From positions 33,084,463 through 33,148,462 of the forward strand of contig NC_133472.1 of NCBI RefSeq assembly GCF_025370935.1: a stretch of 64,000 nt of DNA, read 5' to 3'. The translations under genes and the position numbers were made by a program. Below are positions 35,301 through 43,799 of this stretch, piece by piece. Within the stretch, counting starts at the first letter, position 1. Each line of letters opens with the position of its first letter. The notes below the pieces were generated by a model. The model saw only the letters and a program-made list of their open reading frames with translations, made no database searches and had not been told where the DNA came from. Origin of the DNA: Choristoneura fumiferana (lineage: Eukaryota; Arthropoda; Insecta; Lepidoptera; Tortricidae).

Positions 35301-38300
35301 ATACCTTTAATTATTCCAGCTGAAGCGGGAGACATGGATGAAACTTTTACCGAGAAGCTATCCCACTACCTGAAGAGAAGTTTTCTGTACCCTTTTTTCC
35401 TTGTCAGTTCCTGCTTTTTCATAGGCCATTTCAGTGGCATGACAACTCTACAAGTAAGCATTGCTGTGAATCGATCGATAGATAAAAAATAAGAGGGCTT
35501 TTAAAAAAAATACAGTTTTTAAAAAAGTGTCTTACAGTCGTCATCATAAACATCGCTGCTGTATAAATAGCTCATAAAATTGGAATAAGACCGTATTGTC
35601 AAACGTCTAAGTCTGTGTCTAAGTGCGTGTTCAGATATTTTTTTTACCATCTATGTAGACTAGAGTTCCGAACCTGCGGACTGCTCTTACTCCTAAAAGT
35701 GAAAACTGTGTATCGTCAGGGGTAACGAACCAGATGCCATAAGAAATAGTGGATACAATAGTACATTACTGCAGAGGCCGGGAAAAAAAGGCTTGCAGGC
35801 CGAGTATGTATAGAAGGCCCAGCTACAGAGTACTTTACTATTATATGTAAGGTCCAGCGAAGCGAGGCCGGATAATAGAGCTTTTCTCAAACATGCACTA
35901 AAATAAATAAAAACTCCTAGAAATCAATGTTTTATTCGTAAGACCACTAAAATTATACCAGACTCAAATTATAACTACCTACCATCTATAATGTGTTTAT
36001 TTCATTATAACATGAATTTTTAAAACGTTAAAATAATCCCAAAACAACAAATTGCTATAAAACATGTAGATAATACGGACTGCAAAAATAAAAAATCACG
36101 TATAGTCTGTCAAAAAAGAGAAGAAATTAAAAAGTGGCAACACTGTAGTGTCATCCCTTTCAAACCCTGTCTAACCAAAAAGGGAGGACACTACAGTGTT
36201 GCCACTTAATAATTTCTTCTCTTTTTTGACAGAGTATACCTATCACGTTTCTAAACGAAACTTTTAAAATGTCAATTTTGGCACTTACTTGCAAAATGGC
36301 TAAAGCTTTGGCTATTATCTAGTCGGTATTTCTCAGGTCACAAGAATGATCACTGCGGTACGATGCATAATAATAATAATAATAATTTAATTAATTTTCA
36401 GATAATTACATCCATTAATGTTAGTAAAAAGTATACAAATAACTTATCAATCTATTGTTAGTGAAAACCCATACACCACCACCGCATACCGGGCTAATAT
36501 AGATTTAGTGGCATGGCATTCAATGTGCGTGTACATGAAAAACAGGGTCGGTATTTCTAAGTTGGTATTGTCCGGGCCGGTAAAGAAAGACTGTCCCTAG
36601 GCCAGCAGGGCTACTACGAAACTCGAAGTTCGTGTCGTGCGGTCCCTCTGACACTTATACTATTTAATACGAGAGCACTAGGTATATTTTGAAGCTTGTT
36701 TAAGGAACACACTTGGAACACAACATAAACATAACATAGCATGTTTGAGTAAAATACATTCGAACAGAACTTTTCCTTTTTTTGAAGTCCGTTAAAAAGC
36801 GGCGAAAGATACACACTGATTTTGTTTGTAAAGGGTAGGTATCATAGCTGGGCAATAACTCGTTTATCTGTTAATCGTTAATTAACGAAGGTATTATTTC
36901 GACTAACGGATTAACTTTTAATTTAACTTCAAAACATGTTAAAGGAGTCGTTAACTTCCGTTAAATGTCCCTAAATCCGTTAATCGTTAATTTGGCGCCT
37001 CATCATCATCATCATCATCCCAGCCTATATACGTCCCACTGCTGGCCACAGGCCTCCTCTCAAAACAAGAGGGCTCGAATTTGGCGCCTACTATTTATAA
37101 AAGAGATACCGCACGCACGCGGCGCTGCGCCCTTTGAGTATTCAACTAAAAGCACGCTTACGGGTTGCTAACCATTTTTTCTGAGGGAAAGGAGGTGAGA
37201 GGCGATGTAATCCCACATCATGCAATTTTACAACATAATAAAACAAGCACAATGTTCGTACGCACGCATACAAACCGAATTCCTAAACACAACAGTAACT
37301 TCTTGTTTGGACATGACATTTGTACGTCACACAGAGAATAACGTAAAATCTAACAAAATATATAAATACTTACTGTTTCATTTAAGATTTCAAGAAGTAT
37401 GTACTTAATTGTTAGATCGCACAATGTTTTATCATTAAAAGGTAAGTAGGTAGATCTTGGGTCTGAAAATTGATATTGGGATTTATCAGAAAATGTATAT
37501 AGCAAAATTTTTACATAGGTACTAGTTCTTTTGTAAACGTAGATTTATATAGGTACATACGTGATATCTTTAGATAGTTTTGTTAATAGTATAGGTATCC
37601 AAAGTAAGTATTACAATAGGCACAGAATTAATGACATTGTCTAGATATCTCGTTATATTATCTAGTGAATCTTATATGAAGTAATAAAACAAAAGACCAA
37701 ATTAAATTTAGGATAGGAGCATTATAACTGACACTTATTGCAAATAAATTAATTATGAATTATGAAAATCTATTTAACATATAATGTTCATGAAGGGGAA
37801 AATCATGCCAGATAATTAAATACACACTTCAGTTATACACGTCTTTTTATTATTCCTAATCTATTAACTTACCCAAACCAACGCAACTATAAGAACACTA
37901 ACGCAACTATATGAAAATGCAATTTTTATCGAATGTTAACGGATTAACGATTAACTTTAACTTGCGTTAAATCTTCCAAAAAACAAAGCTTTAACGTTTA
38001 ACGTAGTTAACTTTTTTTGTAACGAATTAGCGATTAACGAAGTTAACCGTTTGATTTTCGGTGCCCAGCTATGGTAGGTATAAATGATAAACTATTTATA
38101 ATAAAATTGTCAAGGGTAAATTCCGAAAATACTTATTATGCGTTCTAGGTCCTGAACAGTTACGATGTTTATGATGGCGATTGTACCTTTTCGAAATATA
38201 TACCTACCTCTTACAAACTGTCCCTAATCTCAGTTCGGCCATTCCCATTTTATTGTGCACCTGTCTAATTACCGTATCGCTTTTCTTGTCAGGCAAAAGC

Positions 38301-41300
38301 GACACGGCACTGAAACTGAGTGCACATCTAGGAAAAGGATGGCTGCCATTTACATTTATTGGTGTACTCAAGTCTAATTACCGTGTCACATGCGGGGAAA
38401 AAGCAGTACGGTAATTAGACAGGTGCATAATAAAATGAGAATGGCCGAGTTGTTCACCTACTAATTTGGTGAATGGGCACGCGCAGACGTATGCAGTGTC
38501 CATATTCCAGATGCTGGAGGCACCCATAGACAGATACTATGCTACGCTTATTTTGGGGATAGTGCAGATAGTCGGTTCATCCTCTTGTGTGCTGCTGGTT
38601 CACTACACGGGGAAGAGGCCGTTAACGTTGTTCTCCACCGCAGGAGCTGGCGTATGCTGCATGCTTGTGGCCGCCTACGATGGTTACATCACAACGGTGA
38701 CGTATTAAATGATTTACTATTAGTCGTATTAGGAGTCTAATTGGTCGCCATAGAAGAAATCGGTCGGATCATCATCATCGTCAACCAGTTATTGTAATGC
38801 GAATAAAATGCAACGTTTTTTTGTCACTACCTACTACAGTATTACCTACTTACTACAGTAGGTAATGACAGTGGACCGTCAAATTTTTTGGGATATTGTT
38901 TGGGTTATTTGCTATCTTTTCACCCATGGACCTAGGGTCCTGAGGGTCACGGTTTGGGAGATATGATTTTTTAAATGATTCTCAAAATTCCCTAAGTCCC
39001 GCCTCTAAACATCCATAACCAGGGGTCGGACAACAAGTGCCGATGACGTCAAACCACTTATAAACGTAAACTTGTAAACGTCATCCGCACTTTTTGTCCG
39101 ACCCCTGTCCATAACTTTTTTATTAATTTACGTAAAATACAAATGGTGTCAACATCTCTATTGTCTTGAATTTTTTAGTAGGTACTTGAATTTCGAAGTT
39201 GGATTTATTCACAACAGTTAATAAACATTAATAAGTTTTTAAAGAATATAAAAGTCTATCACGAATAATTATTGGAGTAGACACATTTTATATTGAGAAG
39301 AGTTCTATCAGACCACATTTTTAATTTTCATTAAATTTTTATGGAATTATCGAGAAAAACTAAAAAAAAATGCAACGTTGCCAGCTCAGCAGGTATAAAC
39401 GCTAATTGTTATATTACGTACATTAATAAAAAGTTACGAACGATCAAATGCGGGATTTCGGGAATTATGAGAACAACATTTAAAAAATCATATCTCCGAA
39501 ACCGTGACCCCAAGGTCCAAGGGTGGATGGAAAGATAGATAGCAAAATGAACCCAAAAAAAATTAAGGGGACATGTGTCGAACATATTTATTTATAATTT
39601 ACTTAGACGTGCTAGGAAATTAATACTTAGTTCGCAAAGACTCATTATTCTAATTTTTCAGCACAATGTAACAGTGGACCCTACTGGCGACTCAAATATT
39701 AATGGCACCCTGATGGACGCCGATCTCACGGTAAAATTGATATTTAAGTAAACTAATTATTAATTAAGTAAAGTACTTAATAGGAAAATACACAGACCTT
39801 GCTTGAATACTGATATAAGTAAAACATTAGGGTACATTTGAGTGGATAGGTACCTATTGGTATCGTCGATTGTAGCTCTGCTGACAAGGATACTCGGAAT
39901 ACTCTTTTTATTACTGTGTTCTTTCAGAAAAGTTTAATAAGTGGATATTCGTGGATTCCTACAACCCTACTTCTGCTTCTTGCCTTTATAACTCATTTGG
40001 GCATACGGTTGCTGCCATGGATACTCATTGGTGAGGTAAATATCAACGTAACATTCGGCCACATTATCTAATCTATACATACGAGTACAATAAATCTGAA
40101 GAGGGTCTAAAGTCTGCAGGGCTACTACGAAAATCTAAACTCGAAGTTCGTGTCGTGCGGTCCCTCTGACACTTATACTGTTTAATACGAGAGTGAGAGG
40201 GACGGTACGATACGAACTTCGAGTTTCGAGTTTCGTAGTAGCCTTGCTGTACATGGAAGATATTCGAAAAAAAGTTGGCCGGGGATACTAGAATCGATAA
40301 CAACACGTTCCAACAGTTTTTAGATTTTTTTCTGTTTGTCTGCTTAATATCTGTTTGTCGTTTATTTGACCGCGCATCACGTGAGAACGGCTGAACGGAT
40401 TTGGATGAAAACTACTAAGTAATCTGTCGAGAAAATCCTCGGCCAGGTTATAGGCTATAAAAATTCAACCCCTGAAAGGGGGGGGGGGTAGCCACTACAC
40501 TCGATTGAAATTAGTTTGCACCTGAATCTTATGACGCTTCTTAGGAAGGAGGTGCAGAATCTTTTTTCAACGACTTCCAGTACCCGGCTAAACTAACAGA
40601 TGGCGCTGAAATTAATAGGCACGCTGCGTTGTCATCGTTCATCCACCATTACCTCTCATATTCTAGAATTTTTTACCGTACAACGGCAAAATATACTAGA
40701 ACTGTGTGTCCTTGTGTCTGTCTGTGGCACCGTAGCACCGTGGCGTTTTTTTTATTTGAAAGCAGGTTTTCTAGCGATGGTTCTTAGACATGTTTTATCA
40801 AAATCGGTTGAGCCGTTTTTGAGATATTGAACGTTGAAGTGACAAAGTCGGGGGTTTTCCAACATTTTGTTGGTTAGGTAGGTTATAGGTAGATTATAGG
40901 TTTATAGTTCTATTTTGTTAACGTTAGTGAAAAAATTGAGCGACACTGCAGTGGGATTTGCATATTTTTTGGGCGCTATTTTGTATTCAACCGAATGTTT
41001 CTATTTTTATTTTGTCGCACTGATGATTGTCCCTCTCTTGACAGGTGTTCAGTGCGAGAACTCGGTCAGGGGGCGCGGGCCTGGCCAGTGCCGTGGGCTA
41101 TATCTTCGGCTTCCTTACTAACCGGATGTATATAGCCTTACTGGATACCATATCAGTATGGGGAACGTATGGACTTTACGGTGTAGTCTGGTGAGGATAC
41201 TTTTCTACCAAGTATCGCAAAATGTTAAGGAATTTTACAGTTTTATTTTTAAAGTACTTAGTAACAAACGTATTTGGAGTAGGGCCCGCATTTAAAAGTA

Positions 41301-42373
41301 GAGTATATACCTAGCTTGTATTCATTAATTAACTTACTAACTAATAAAGTAATCATGCACTAAGCTAAGGTTTAGTCCATGAACACACCATTACATCTAC
41401 TAAATTATATAAATAACAGATCTAATGAATAATGTTTTTCCATCGTATTTTGTCGGATAAGTTCACATTTATTTTGCTTTTTGCAAAGTACTACTAACTT
41501 TTCAGCCAAAATACGACGGCAAAACCTTATACATCTGCAAATGATTTGAGCAAGCAACGTGCTATCGACGACTGCCCCTCGCTCAATTGACGTTACGTAT
41601 GATGAGATGAGTGACCATTGATATCTATGTACCTAGATAGATGTCGATGTGAGTGACACTAGCTATTACCAAATATTTATAGAATACTAGTAGTAAGTAG
41701 GAGTCGCGCTGTCATCGTTCATCCACCATTACCTCTCATATTTCGTTTTCTAGATTTTTTTTACCGTACAACGGCAAAAACTACTAGACACTGGCAAAAT
41801 TGTCCTCCGATGGACAGAGCCATATTTTTTTAAAGAAACAACATAGTATATAAGTATTTATAGAATACTAGTGTTCTATAAATATTTGGTAATTGCCCGC
41901 GACTCATCCGCGTAGAAGTATGAAAAATAGTTTACATTTCAGACCTACCGAATATACACAAAAAACATAAAAATCGGTCAAGCCGTTTCGAAGGAGTTTA
42001 GTCACAAACATTTTTTATATATGTACTTATTAGAGATAATCAACCTAATATCACTGTCAAAATTGTACTTTTCAGCATAGCTGGAAGCATATTATTGTAT
42101 TTTATACTACCGGAGACAGAGGGCAAGGAACTGGGTGATATCCAAACTCACTTTGCGGGTGGCAGAAAGTTGACCAATAAGGTGTATAAACCCAAGACGG
42201 TACGAAATTTAGCGCCTATTATAATAGACATGTATATTTTAACATTTAAAATTAAATCTAACATACTTCAACTTTTTCATTGGTTGCAGAGGAAAACTAA
42301 TGAAGTGTCTATGGGGACAGAAATCAAGGGCACCAGCAATCCAACATTTGAAGGCGATGATTGTAGAATGTAA
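21674..42373 (+). CDS. MFS sugar transporter, facilitated trehalose transporter Tret1-like (whole gene, 13 coding exons)
   Basis: Spliced coding sequence of 1638 nt, 545 residues, with 12 predicted membrane helices; a plasma-membrane carrier that would move trehalose or glucose down its gradient. Exons are 21674-21800, 24130-24234, 25170-25372, 31655-31810, 33493-33576, 35099-35186, 35320-35453, 38487-38696, 39662-39730, 39928-40035, 41045-41190, 42076-42199 and 42290-42373, all with GT-AG borders and matching phases. Seen family marks: GYGMTLGFPTILIPA in helix 1, GRIRAM after helix 2, EAP-VLTYVAE across an exon junction, PESPHWL after helix 6, GMTTLQTYAVSIF in helix 7, LPWILIGEVFSARTRSG around helix 10, and PETEGKELGD after helix 12. 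The C-terminal NPTFEGDD is also usual in insect Tret1 relatives. The ATG at 21674 is the first in its frame after a TGA near 21594, and follows CAG, so an untranslated 5' exon may exist. Substrate is inferred from family only. Length is slightly above the usual 450-500 because of longer ends. Confidence 0.9.
21965..23042. mobile_element. Foldback element, about 1 kb, in transporter intron 1
   Basis: Arms of roughly 400 bp (22115-22553 and 22641-23015) are imperfect complements: aagcatgaaaatcggaacga left, tcgttccgattttcatgctt right; cctcatatccaacccc left, ggttggatatgagg right. The loop (22554-22640) is short and GC-rich. Outer ends gctagcggtac and gtaccgctagc also pair, but on the left a MITE separates them from the arm. 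Confidence 0.75.
21977..22105. mobile_element. 129-bp palindromic MITE, copy 1
   Basis: Termini agtcaccagcatttatatct and ...ttggtgctggtgact, flanked on both sides by GTAC. Copy 2 (33622-33749) is the reverse complement and also has GTAC on both sides. Confidence 0.8.
23043..25169. other. Transporter intron sequence, nothing else recognised
   Basis: Apart from exon 2 (24130-24234), no coding sequence or repeat border was found. Confidence 0.4.
24130..24234 (+). CDS. Transporter exon 2 (residues 43-77)
   Basis: Encodes YGMTLGFPTILIPAVSQP followed by a loop ending YEIAWIS. The acceptor is ttttaaatag and the donor a|gtaagt. This is the conserved first-helix block of insect trehalose transporters. 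Confidence 0.9.
25170..25372 (+). CDS. Transporter exon 3 (residues 78-145)
   Basis: Covers helices 2-4, with the GRIRAM loop motif between helices 2 and 3, and ends GGLLEAP. The donor is CCT|gtgagt. The open frame runs on into the intron, but the next exon continues the family motif EAPVLTYVAE exactly. Confidence 0.9.
25373..26200. other. Start of the 6.3-kb transporter intron 3, little recognised
   Basis: The frame of exon 3 stays open to 25540. The piece aaattggcattgatcacttt at 25529 recurs at 31905, so a dispersed unit is present. Confidence 0.35.
26289..27941 (+). mobile_element. Helitron (Lep1-like) composite
   Basis: Begins tccatactaatattataaat then gcgaaagtaactctgtctg, and ends acgcggacgaagtcgcgggc then aaaagctag followed by T. 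TC at the start, CTAG at the end and the cgcg..cgcg stem fit a Helitron. Inside, a block with gggtgaaataggg-tga and gataaatcgatg repeats about five times (26450-27090). A family B copy (27120-27530) has inserted. Confidence 0.7.
27120..27530 (+). repeat. Dispersed repeat family B, nested in the Helitron
   Basis: aactcgcgcatcaagggttc at one end, aatgtggggtcattttacat inside, gggtcttgacagacagacg and gaggtacggaaccctaaaa at the other. Reverse orientation to 11030-11360. Confidence 0.6.
28581..30431. mobile_element. 1851-bp TIR element with repeated GTGAATGAAC motifs
   Basis: Ends GGGTAAGCCCTCCAGTGAAT and, in reverse at 30431, GGGTAAACCCTCCAGTGAAT: about 24 bp with one mismatch, flanked by TA on both sides. 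The motif CCAGTRAATGAACA or its complement recurs near 28592, 28781, 28802, 28824, 29787, 29816, 29843, 29973, 29989, 30023, 30078, 30389 and 30408. No protein of transposase size is encoded, so it is non-autonomous. Confidence 0.75.
29973..30003. repeat. 31-bp perfect palindrome (15-bp arms, 1-base centre)
   Basis: CCAGTAAATGAACAG, then A, then its exact complement. Two copies of the element's repeated motif head to head; a plausible binding site for its mobilising protein (inference). Confidence 0.85.
30432..30558. mobile_element. TACGAA-type MITE abutting the TIR element
   Basis: tactacgaaattcgaaaatc, gttccgtccctctcactctc, and on the right gcgggacggcaagatacgaa, cttcgtaatacgggccctg. Confidence 0.75.
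30898..31475. repeat. Direct and inverted repeats of a 'taatgagtacc' unit
   Basis: The unit aatgagtaccaa-ttatactgg followed by taagacatttattgactc occurs at 30904, 31124 and 31305, with a reverse copy (gagtcaataaatgtcttacc, ggtactcatta) at 31410-31470. The whole therefore has inverted ends. Confidence 0.75.
31500..31540 (+). mobile_element. Helitron 5' fragment
   Basis: tcccactaatattataaacg then tgaaagtttgtaag, as at the 5' end of 26289-27941. Confidence 0.5.
31655..31810 (+). CDS. Transporter exon 4 (residues 146-197)
   Basis: Encodes VLTYVAEVTQPHLRGALSAT, then helix 5 and the start of helix 6 (YWRTVALVNIIFT). Acceptor ctacccag, donor ACG|gtaagt. The preceding 6.3-kb intron is filled with mobile elements. 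Confidence 0.93.
31811..32400. other. Transporter intron 4, LINE 3'-tail-like piece
   Basis: 32045-32100 (ttattttttcttaaattctt then gtattta) closely matches the tail at 13345-13375, so this is probably another LINE 3' end. Confidence 0.4.
32935..33130 (+). repeat. Tandem block containing (TTAGG)n runs
   Basis: Three imperfect units, each with a gccagta piece, a run of ggttagg and an 'aactg-gacc-taag' piece. The longest TTAGG run (33073-33094) has four units. TTAGG is the insect telomere motif. Confidence 0.7.
33190..33475. repeat. Degenerate short tandem repeat
   Basis: Many variants of a roughly 22-24-bp unit based on 'ttgtaaaatgattatttgt'. It directly precedes the acceptor of exon 5. The long minus-strand ORF across it is a product of the repeat. 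Confidence 0.6.
33493..33576 (+). CDS. Transporter exon 5 (residues 198-225)
   Basis: Encodes the end of helix 6 and VPESPHWLVSRKRYDDARK, the sugar-transporter PESPxWL signature at the start of the central loop. Acceptor gttcgtcag, donor AAG|gtactt. Confidence 0.93.
33622..33749. mobile_element. 128-bp palindromic MITE, copy 2
   Basis: agtcaccagcaccaatatct to attaatgctggtgact, flanked by GTAC both sides. Reverse complement of 21977-22105. Confidence 0.8.
34365..34455 (+). repeat. Short tandem 'ttagaccagttgctac' repeat
   Basis: Four to five imperfect copies of a roughly 17-22-bp unit with variants agaccatctgct and agacgagttgct. Its look is like the degenerate array at 33190. Confidence 0.55.
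35099..35186 (+). CDS. Transporter exon 6 (residues 226-254)
   Basis: Central cytoplasmic loop, SLQWLRGWTNSTAVSAELRD followed by IQALFKDKK. Joined to exon 5 it gives ARKSLQWLRGW, the usual loop motif. Donor T|gtaagt. Confidence 0.9.
35320..35453 (+). CDS. Transporter exon 7 (residues 255-299)
   Basis: End of the central loop (EAGDMDETFTEKLSHYLKR) and helix 7, ending GHFSGMTTLQ. Acceptor ttattccag, donor CAA|gtaagc. Confidence 0.9.
36101..36237. mobile_element. 137-bp palindromic MITE
   Basis: Arms tctgtcaaaaaagagaagaa, then attaa-aagtggcaacactg and tagtgtc; the right arm is the complement with two or three changes. The central loop is about 30 bp. Outer bases gtata/tatac also pair. Confidence 0.8.
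36430..36600 (+). repeat. Partial copy of the 53481 MITE family
   Basis: Ends gggtcggtatttctaagttg and tccgggccggtaaagaaaga, as in 53548-53605. The left end is lost. Confidence 0.5.
36607..36685. mobile_element. TACGAA-type MITE, truncated
   Basis: cagggctactacgaaactcg, then gtcgtgcggtccctctgaca and a break after acgagagc. The right arm is missing. Confidence 0.65.
36843..38073. mobile_element. 1231-bp hAT-type element with perfect 8-bp target duplication
   Basis: Flanked by GTAGGTAT on both sides (36835-36842, 38074-38081). Termini catagctgggcaataac and, in reverse, catagctgggcaccg. Beside both ends lie many copies of gttaatcg / ttaacg, the subterminal repeats typical of hAT. No transposase is encoded. 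A 'cccactgctggcc' repeat (36996-37075) has inserted. Confidence 0.85.
36996..37080 (+). repeat. 'cccactgctggg' dispersed repeat nested in the hAT element
   Basis: catcatcatcatcatcatcc, cagcctatatacgtcccact, gctggccacaggcctcctct. A very common lepidopteran repeat end (established knowledge, not checked here). Confidence 0.6.
38231..38452. mobile_element. 222-bp MITE beside the exon 8 acceptor
   Basis: Termini cagttcggccattcccattt and, in reverse, caactcggccattctcattt, continuing through tgcacctgtctaattaccgta: TIR of about 45 bp. It ends 34 bp before the AG of exon 8's acceptor. Confidence 0.8.
38487..38696 (+). CDS. Transporter exon 8 (residues 300-369)
   Basis: Starts TYAVSIFQMLEAPID, completing the helix-7 motif, and covers helices 8-9. 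The acceptor (gcacgcgcag) has a poor pyrimidine tract, but TACTAAT, a near-consensus branch site, lies about 30 bp upstream, just after a MITE. Donor ACG|gtgacg. Confidence 0.87.
38895..39560. mobile_element. Foldback element in transporter intron 8
   Basis: Arms of about 110 bp: ttgctatcttttcacccatg, gacc-aggg, gggtcacggtttgggagata and gattttttaaatg at the left, complements at 39449-39555 on the right. A hAT MITE sits inside. Confidence 0.75.
39020..39107. mobile_element. 88-bp hAT MITE with perfect 8-bp target duplication
   Basis: caggggtcggacaacaagtg to ...tttttgtccgacccctg, flanked by TCCATAAC on both sides (39012-39019, 39108-39115). Nested in the foldback. Confidence 0.9.
39662..39730 (+). 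CDS. Transporter exon 9 (residues 370-392)
   Basis: Short extracellular loop exon, HNVTVDPTGDSNINGTLMDA, with two N-glycosylation sequons (NVT, NGT). Acceptor tttttcag, donor ACG|gtaaaa. Length is a multiple of three and phase is 0 on both sides, so it could be skipped in frame. Confidence 0.85.
39928..40035 (+). CDS. Transporter exon 10 (residues 393-428)
   Basis: Helix 10, ending LGIRLLPWILIGE, the PxPW-like block of the family. Acceptor ctttcag, donor GAG|gtaaat. Confidence 0.92.
40116..40250. mobile_element. TACGAA-type MITE, full copy
   Basis: gcagggctactacgaaaatc, gtcgtgcggtccctctgaca, then gtgagagggacggtacgata and cgagtttcgtagtagccttg. The whole element is one long palindrome. Confidence 0.8.
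40340..40510 (+). mobile_element. Helitron-like internal fragment
   Basis: gaacggctgaacggatttgg then atgaaaac, the segment usual in the 5' third of Lep1-like copies, then a G run at 40481. Confidence 0.4.
41045..41190 (+). CDS. Transporter exon 11 (residues 429-477)
   Basis: Starts VFSARTRSGGAGLASAVGY, completing the GEVF..R.R motif, and covers helix 11. Acceptor cttgacag, donor TG|gtgagg. Confidence 0.92.
41886..42010 (-). mobile_element. Helitron (Lep1-like) 3' fragment, reverse
   Basis: ttgcccgcgactcatccgcg, the complement of the gcggacgaagtcgcgggcaa end, with aaaatcggtcaagccgtttc further in. Confidence 0.5.
42076..42199 (+). CDS. Transporter exon 12 (residues 477-518)
   Basis: Helix 12 (CIAGSILLYFILPETEGKE) with the terminal PETEGKELGDIQ signature of sugar porters. 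Acceptor acttttcag, donor ACG|gtacga. Confidence 0.93.
42290..42373 (+). CDS. Transporter exon 13, C-terminus and stop
   Basis: Encodes the cytoplasmic C-terminus, RKTNEVSMGTEIKGTSNPTF followed by EGDDCRM and TAA. Acceptor ggttgcag. The poly(A) signal follows 83 bp after the stop. Confidence 0.9.
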   Translation, partial: RKTNEVSMGTEIKGTSNPTFEGDDCRM

Positions 42374-42455
42374 CTCTTTACTTGCCTAAAAATGTATATT
42401 ACAAAAAAATATATGTAGTTGATATGAAACTAATGAAATTAAGTACATGAATTGT

Positions 42456-42461
42456 AATAAA
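42456..42461 (+). terminator. Poly(A) signal AATAAA of the transporter
   Basis: AATAAA 83 bp after the transporter stop codon. A LINE 3' fragment begins within about 50 bp downstream. Confidence 0.65.
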
Positions 42462-42499
42462 ATGAGCCTTGTTGTTTTATTTTCATGGTTTCTAAGATG

Positions 42500-43244
42500 A
42501 AGTACTTCTTCTTATCTCAATTATCTCAATTATTTAGACTTAATTTCCACACATGCAGCGAATCAGGCTCTTCCTGTTCTTGTGCAAGCATTACGAGACG
42601 CGCCTCGATAAAATATTTGGGGCTTATAGTTGACCAACGCCTATCTTTTAAGGAACATATAGGCATCCTTGCAGGGAGAGTGAGAAAGGTCGTGTTTGTC
42701 TTTAGGCGTTTGAGGGAGTGTGCACCGACTAGTGTTCTTTATCAAGTGTACTTTGCTTTGTGTCAATCTGTTATTCAGTACTGTGTCTGTCTCTGGGGCA
42801 GTGCCTGCAAGACCTTTTTAATAGTCGTTGAACGTGCTCAACGTGCCGTCATTAAAGTTATGCTTAGGAAGCCTTTCCGCTATCCCACTGACAGTCTTTA
42901 TAAGGAGTGTCAGTTGCTGAGGGTCAGACAACTTTTTATATCGAGAGCAGTCGTGCGTACTCAAACGCTGTGGTGAAATCCCCGTTCCATAATCAGCTTT
43001 TGGAAAGACGACTTTATAAGGTGCCAGTTCCGAGAGTTAGATCTGCGCTGGCGAGGAGATCTCCGATGTTTATCCATCCATTTATATATAATGTAGTCTG
43101 TAGGAACGTGGACATAAAGAATTGTGCAACGTCTAAGGCGACTTACATGATCAGGAAATGGCTTATGACTGTCATATGATCAAACAGAAAACATGCTCAA
43201 CGTTTGTTCTTAGGTCTCAGGATACTTACTTATACACACTCACA

Positions 43245-43320
<76 letters not shown>

Positions 43321-43555
43321 ACATTATGCGCTCACAACTTGACTATTTATTTAATTCTGTAATGTACTACTTAAATCAGTTATTTGCCTGTTTAGGCTAT
43401 CTTAAGCTCTCTTAAAAGCACGCAACTGTAAACTGAGATGTAAACCAACTCATCGGGCCCCAAGATACCACTGGGGATTTGGGGTCCACTGTATACTACT
43501 AAAAATGTAATACTTGTGTGTAATAATAAAATTTTCATTTTCATTTTTTCATTTT
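42500..43555 (+). pseudogene. 5'-truncated LINE 3' end (RT thumb/C-terminal region)
   Basis: Frame 42600-42973 reads ASIKYLGLIVDQRLSFKEHI, LAGRVRKVVFVFRRLRECA and RAQRAVIKVMLRKPF, the thumb-like region after the reverse-transcriptase core of Jockey/CR1-type LINEs. A frameshift near 42960 continues it as LLERRLYKVPVPRVRSAL. A (CA)n run, a 3' untranslated part and a tail of ATTTTC repeats end it near 43555. Same strand as the transporter, starting just past its poly(A) signal. Confidence 0.75.
43241..43318 (+). repeat. (CA)n microsatellite
   Basis: About 78 bp of nearly pure CA dinucleotide inside the 3' part of the LINE relic. Confidence 0.97.
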
Positions 43556-43799
43556 CAATTAAGTACCTTTATTTTTATATTGTTAAAAACCAATCATTTT
43601 GTTATAAGTTATGGATTTCTTATTATCGTTAGGTAAGTACTAATATTATGAATTAAATGCGAAAGTGAGTTTGTTAGTCTGCAACGCTTTCACGCCTTAA
43701 CTATTGAACCGATTGGCGTGAAACTGCATTTTTACATCACTTCGGCCAACCAGAATAAATAATAGGATAGTACATTTTATCTCGAAAATGTGCATTGTT

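Noticed and set aside
36369..36388. Longer (AAT)n array
   Set aside because: Only six to seven units; ordinary microsatellite noise.
42485..42976. Active reverse transcriptase gene
   Set aside because: Only the part after the catalytic core is present, and a frameshift breaks it.
43158..43415. 85-codon ORF rich in Thr-His
   Set aside because: Produced by reading the (CA)n microsatellite.
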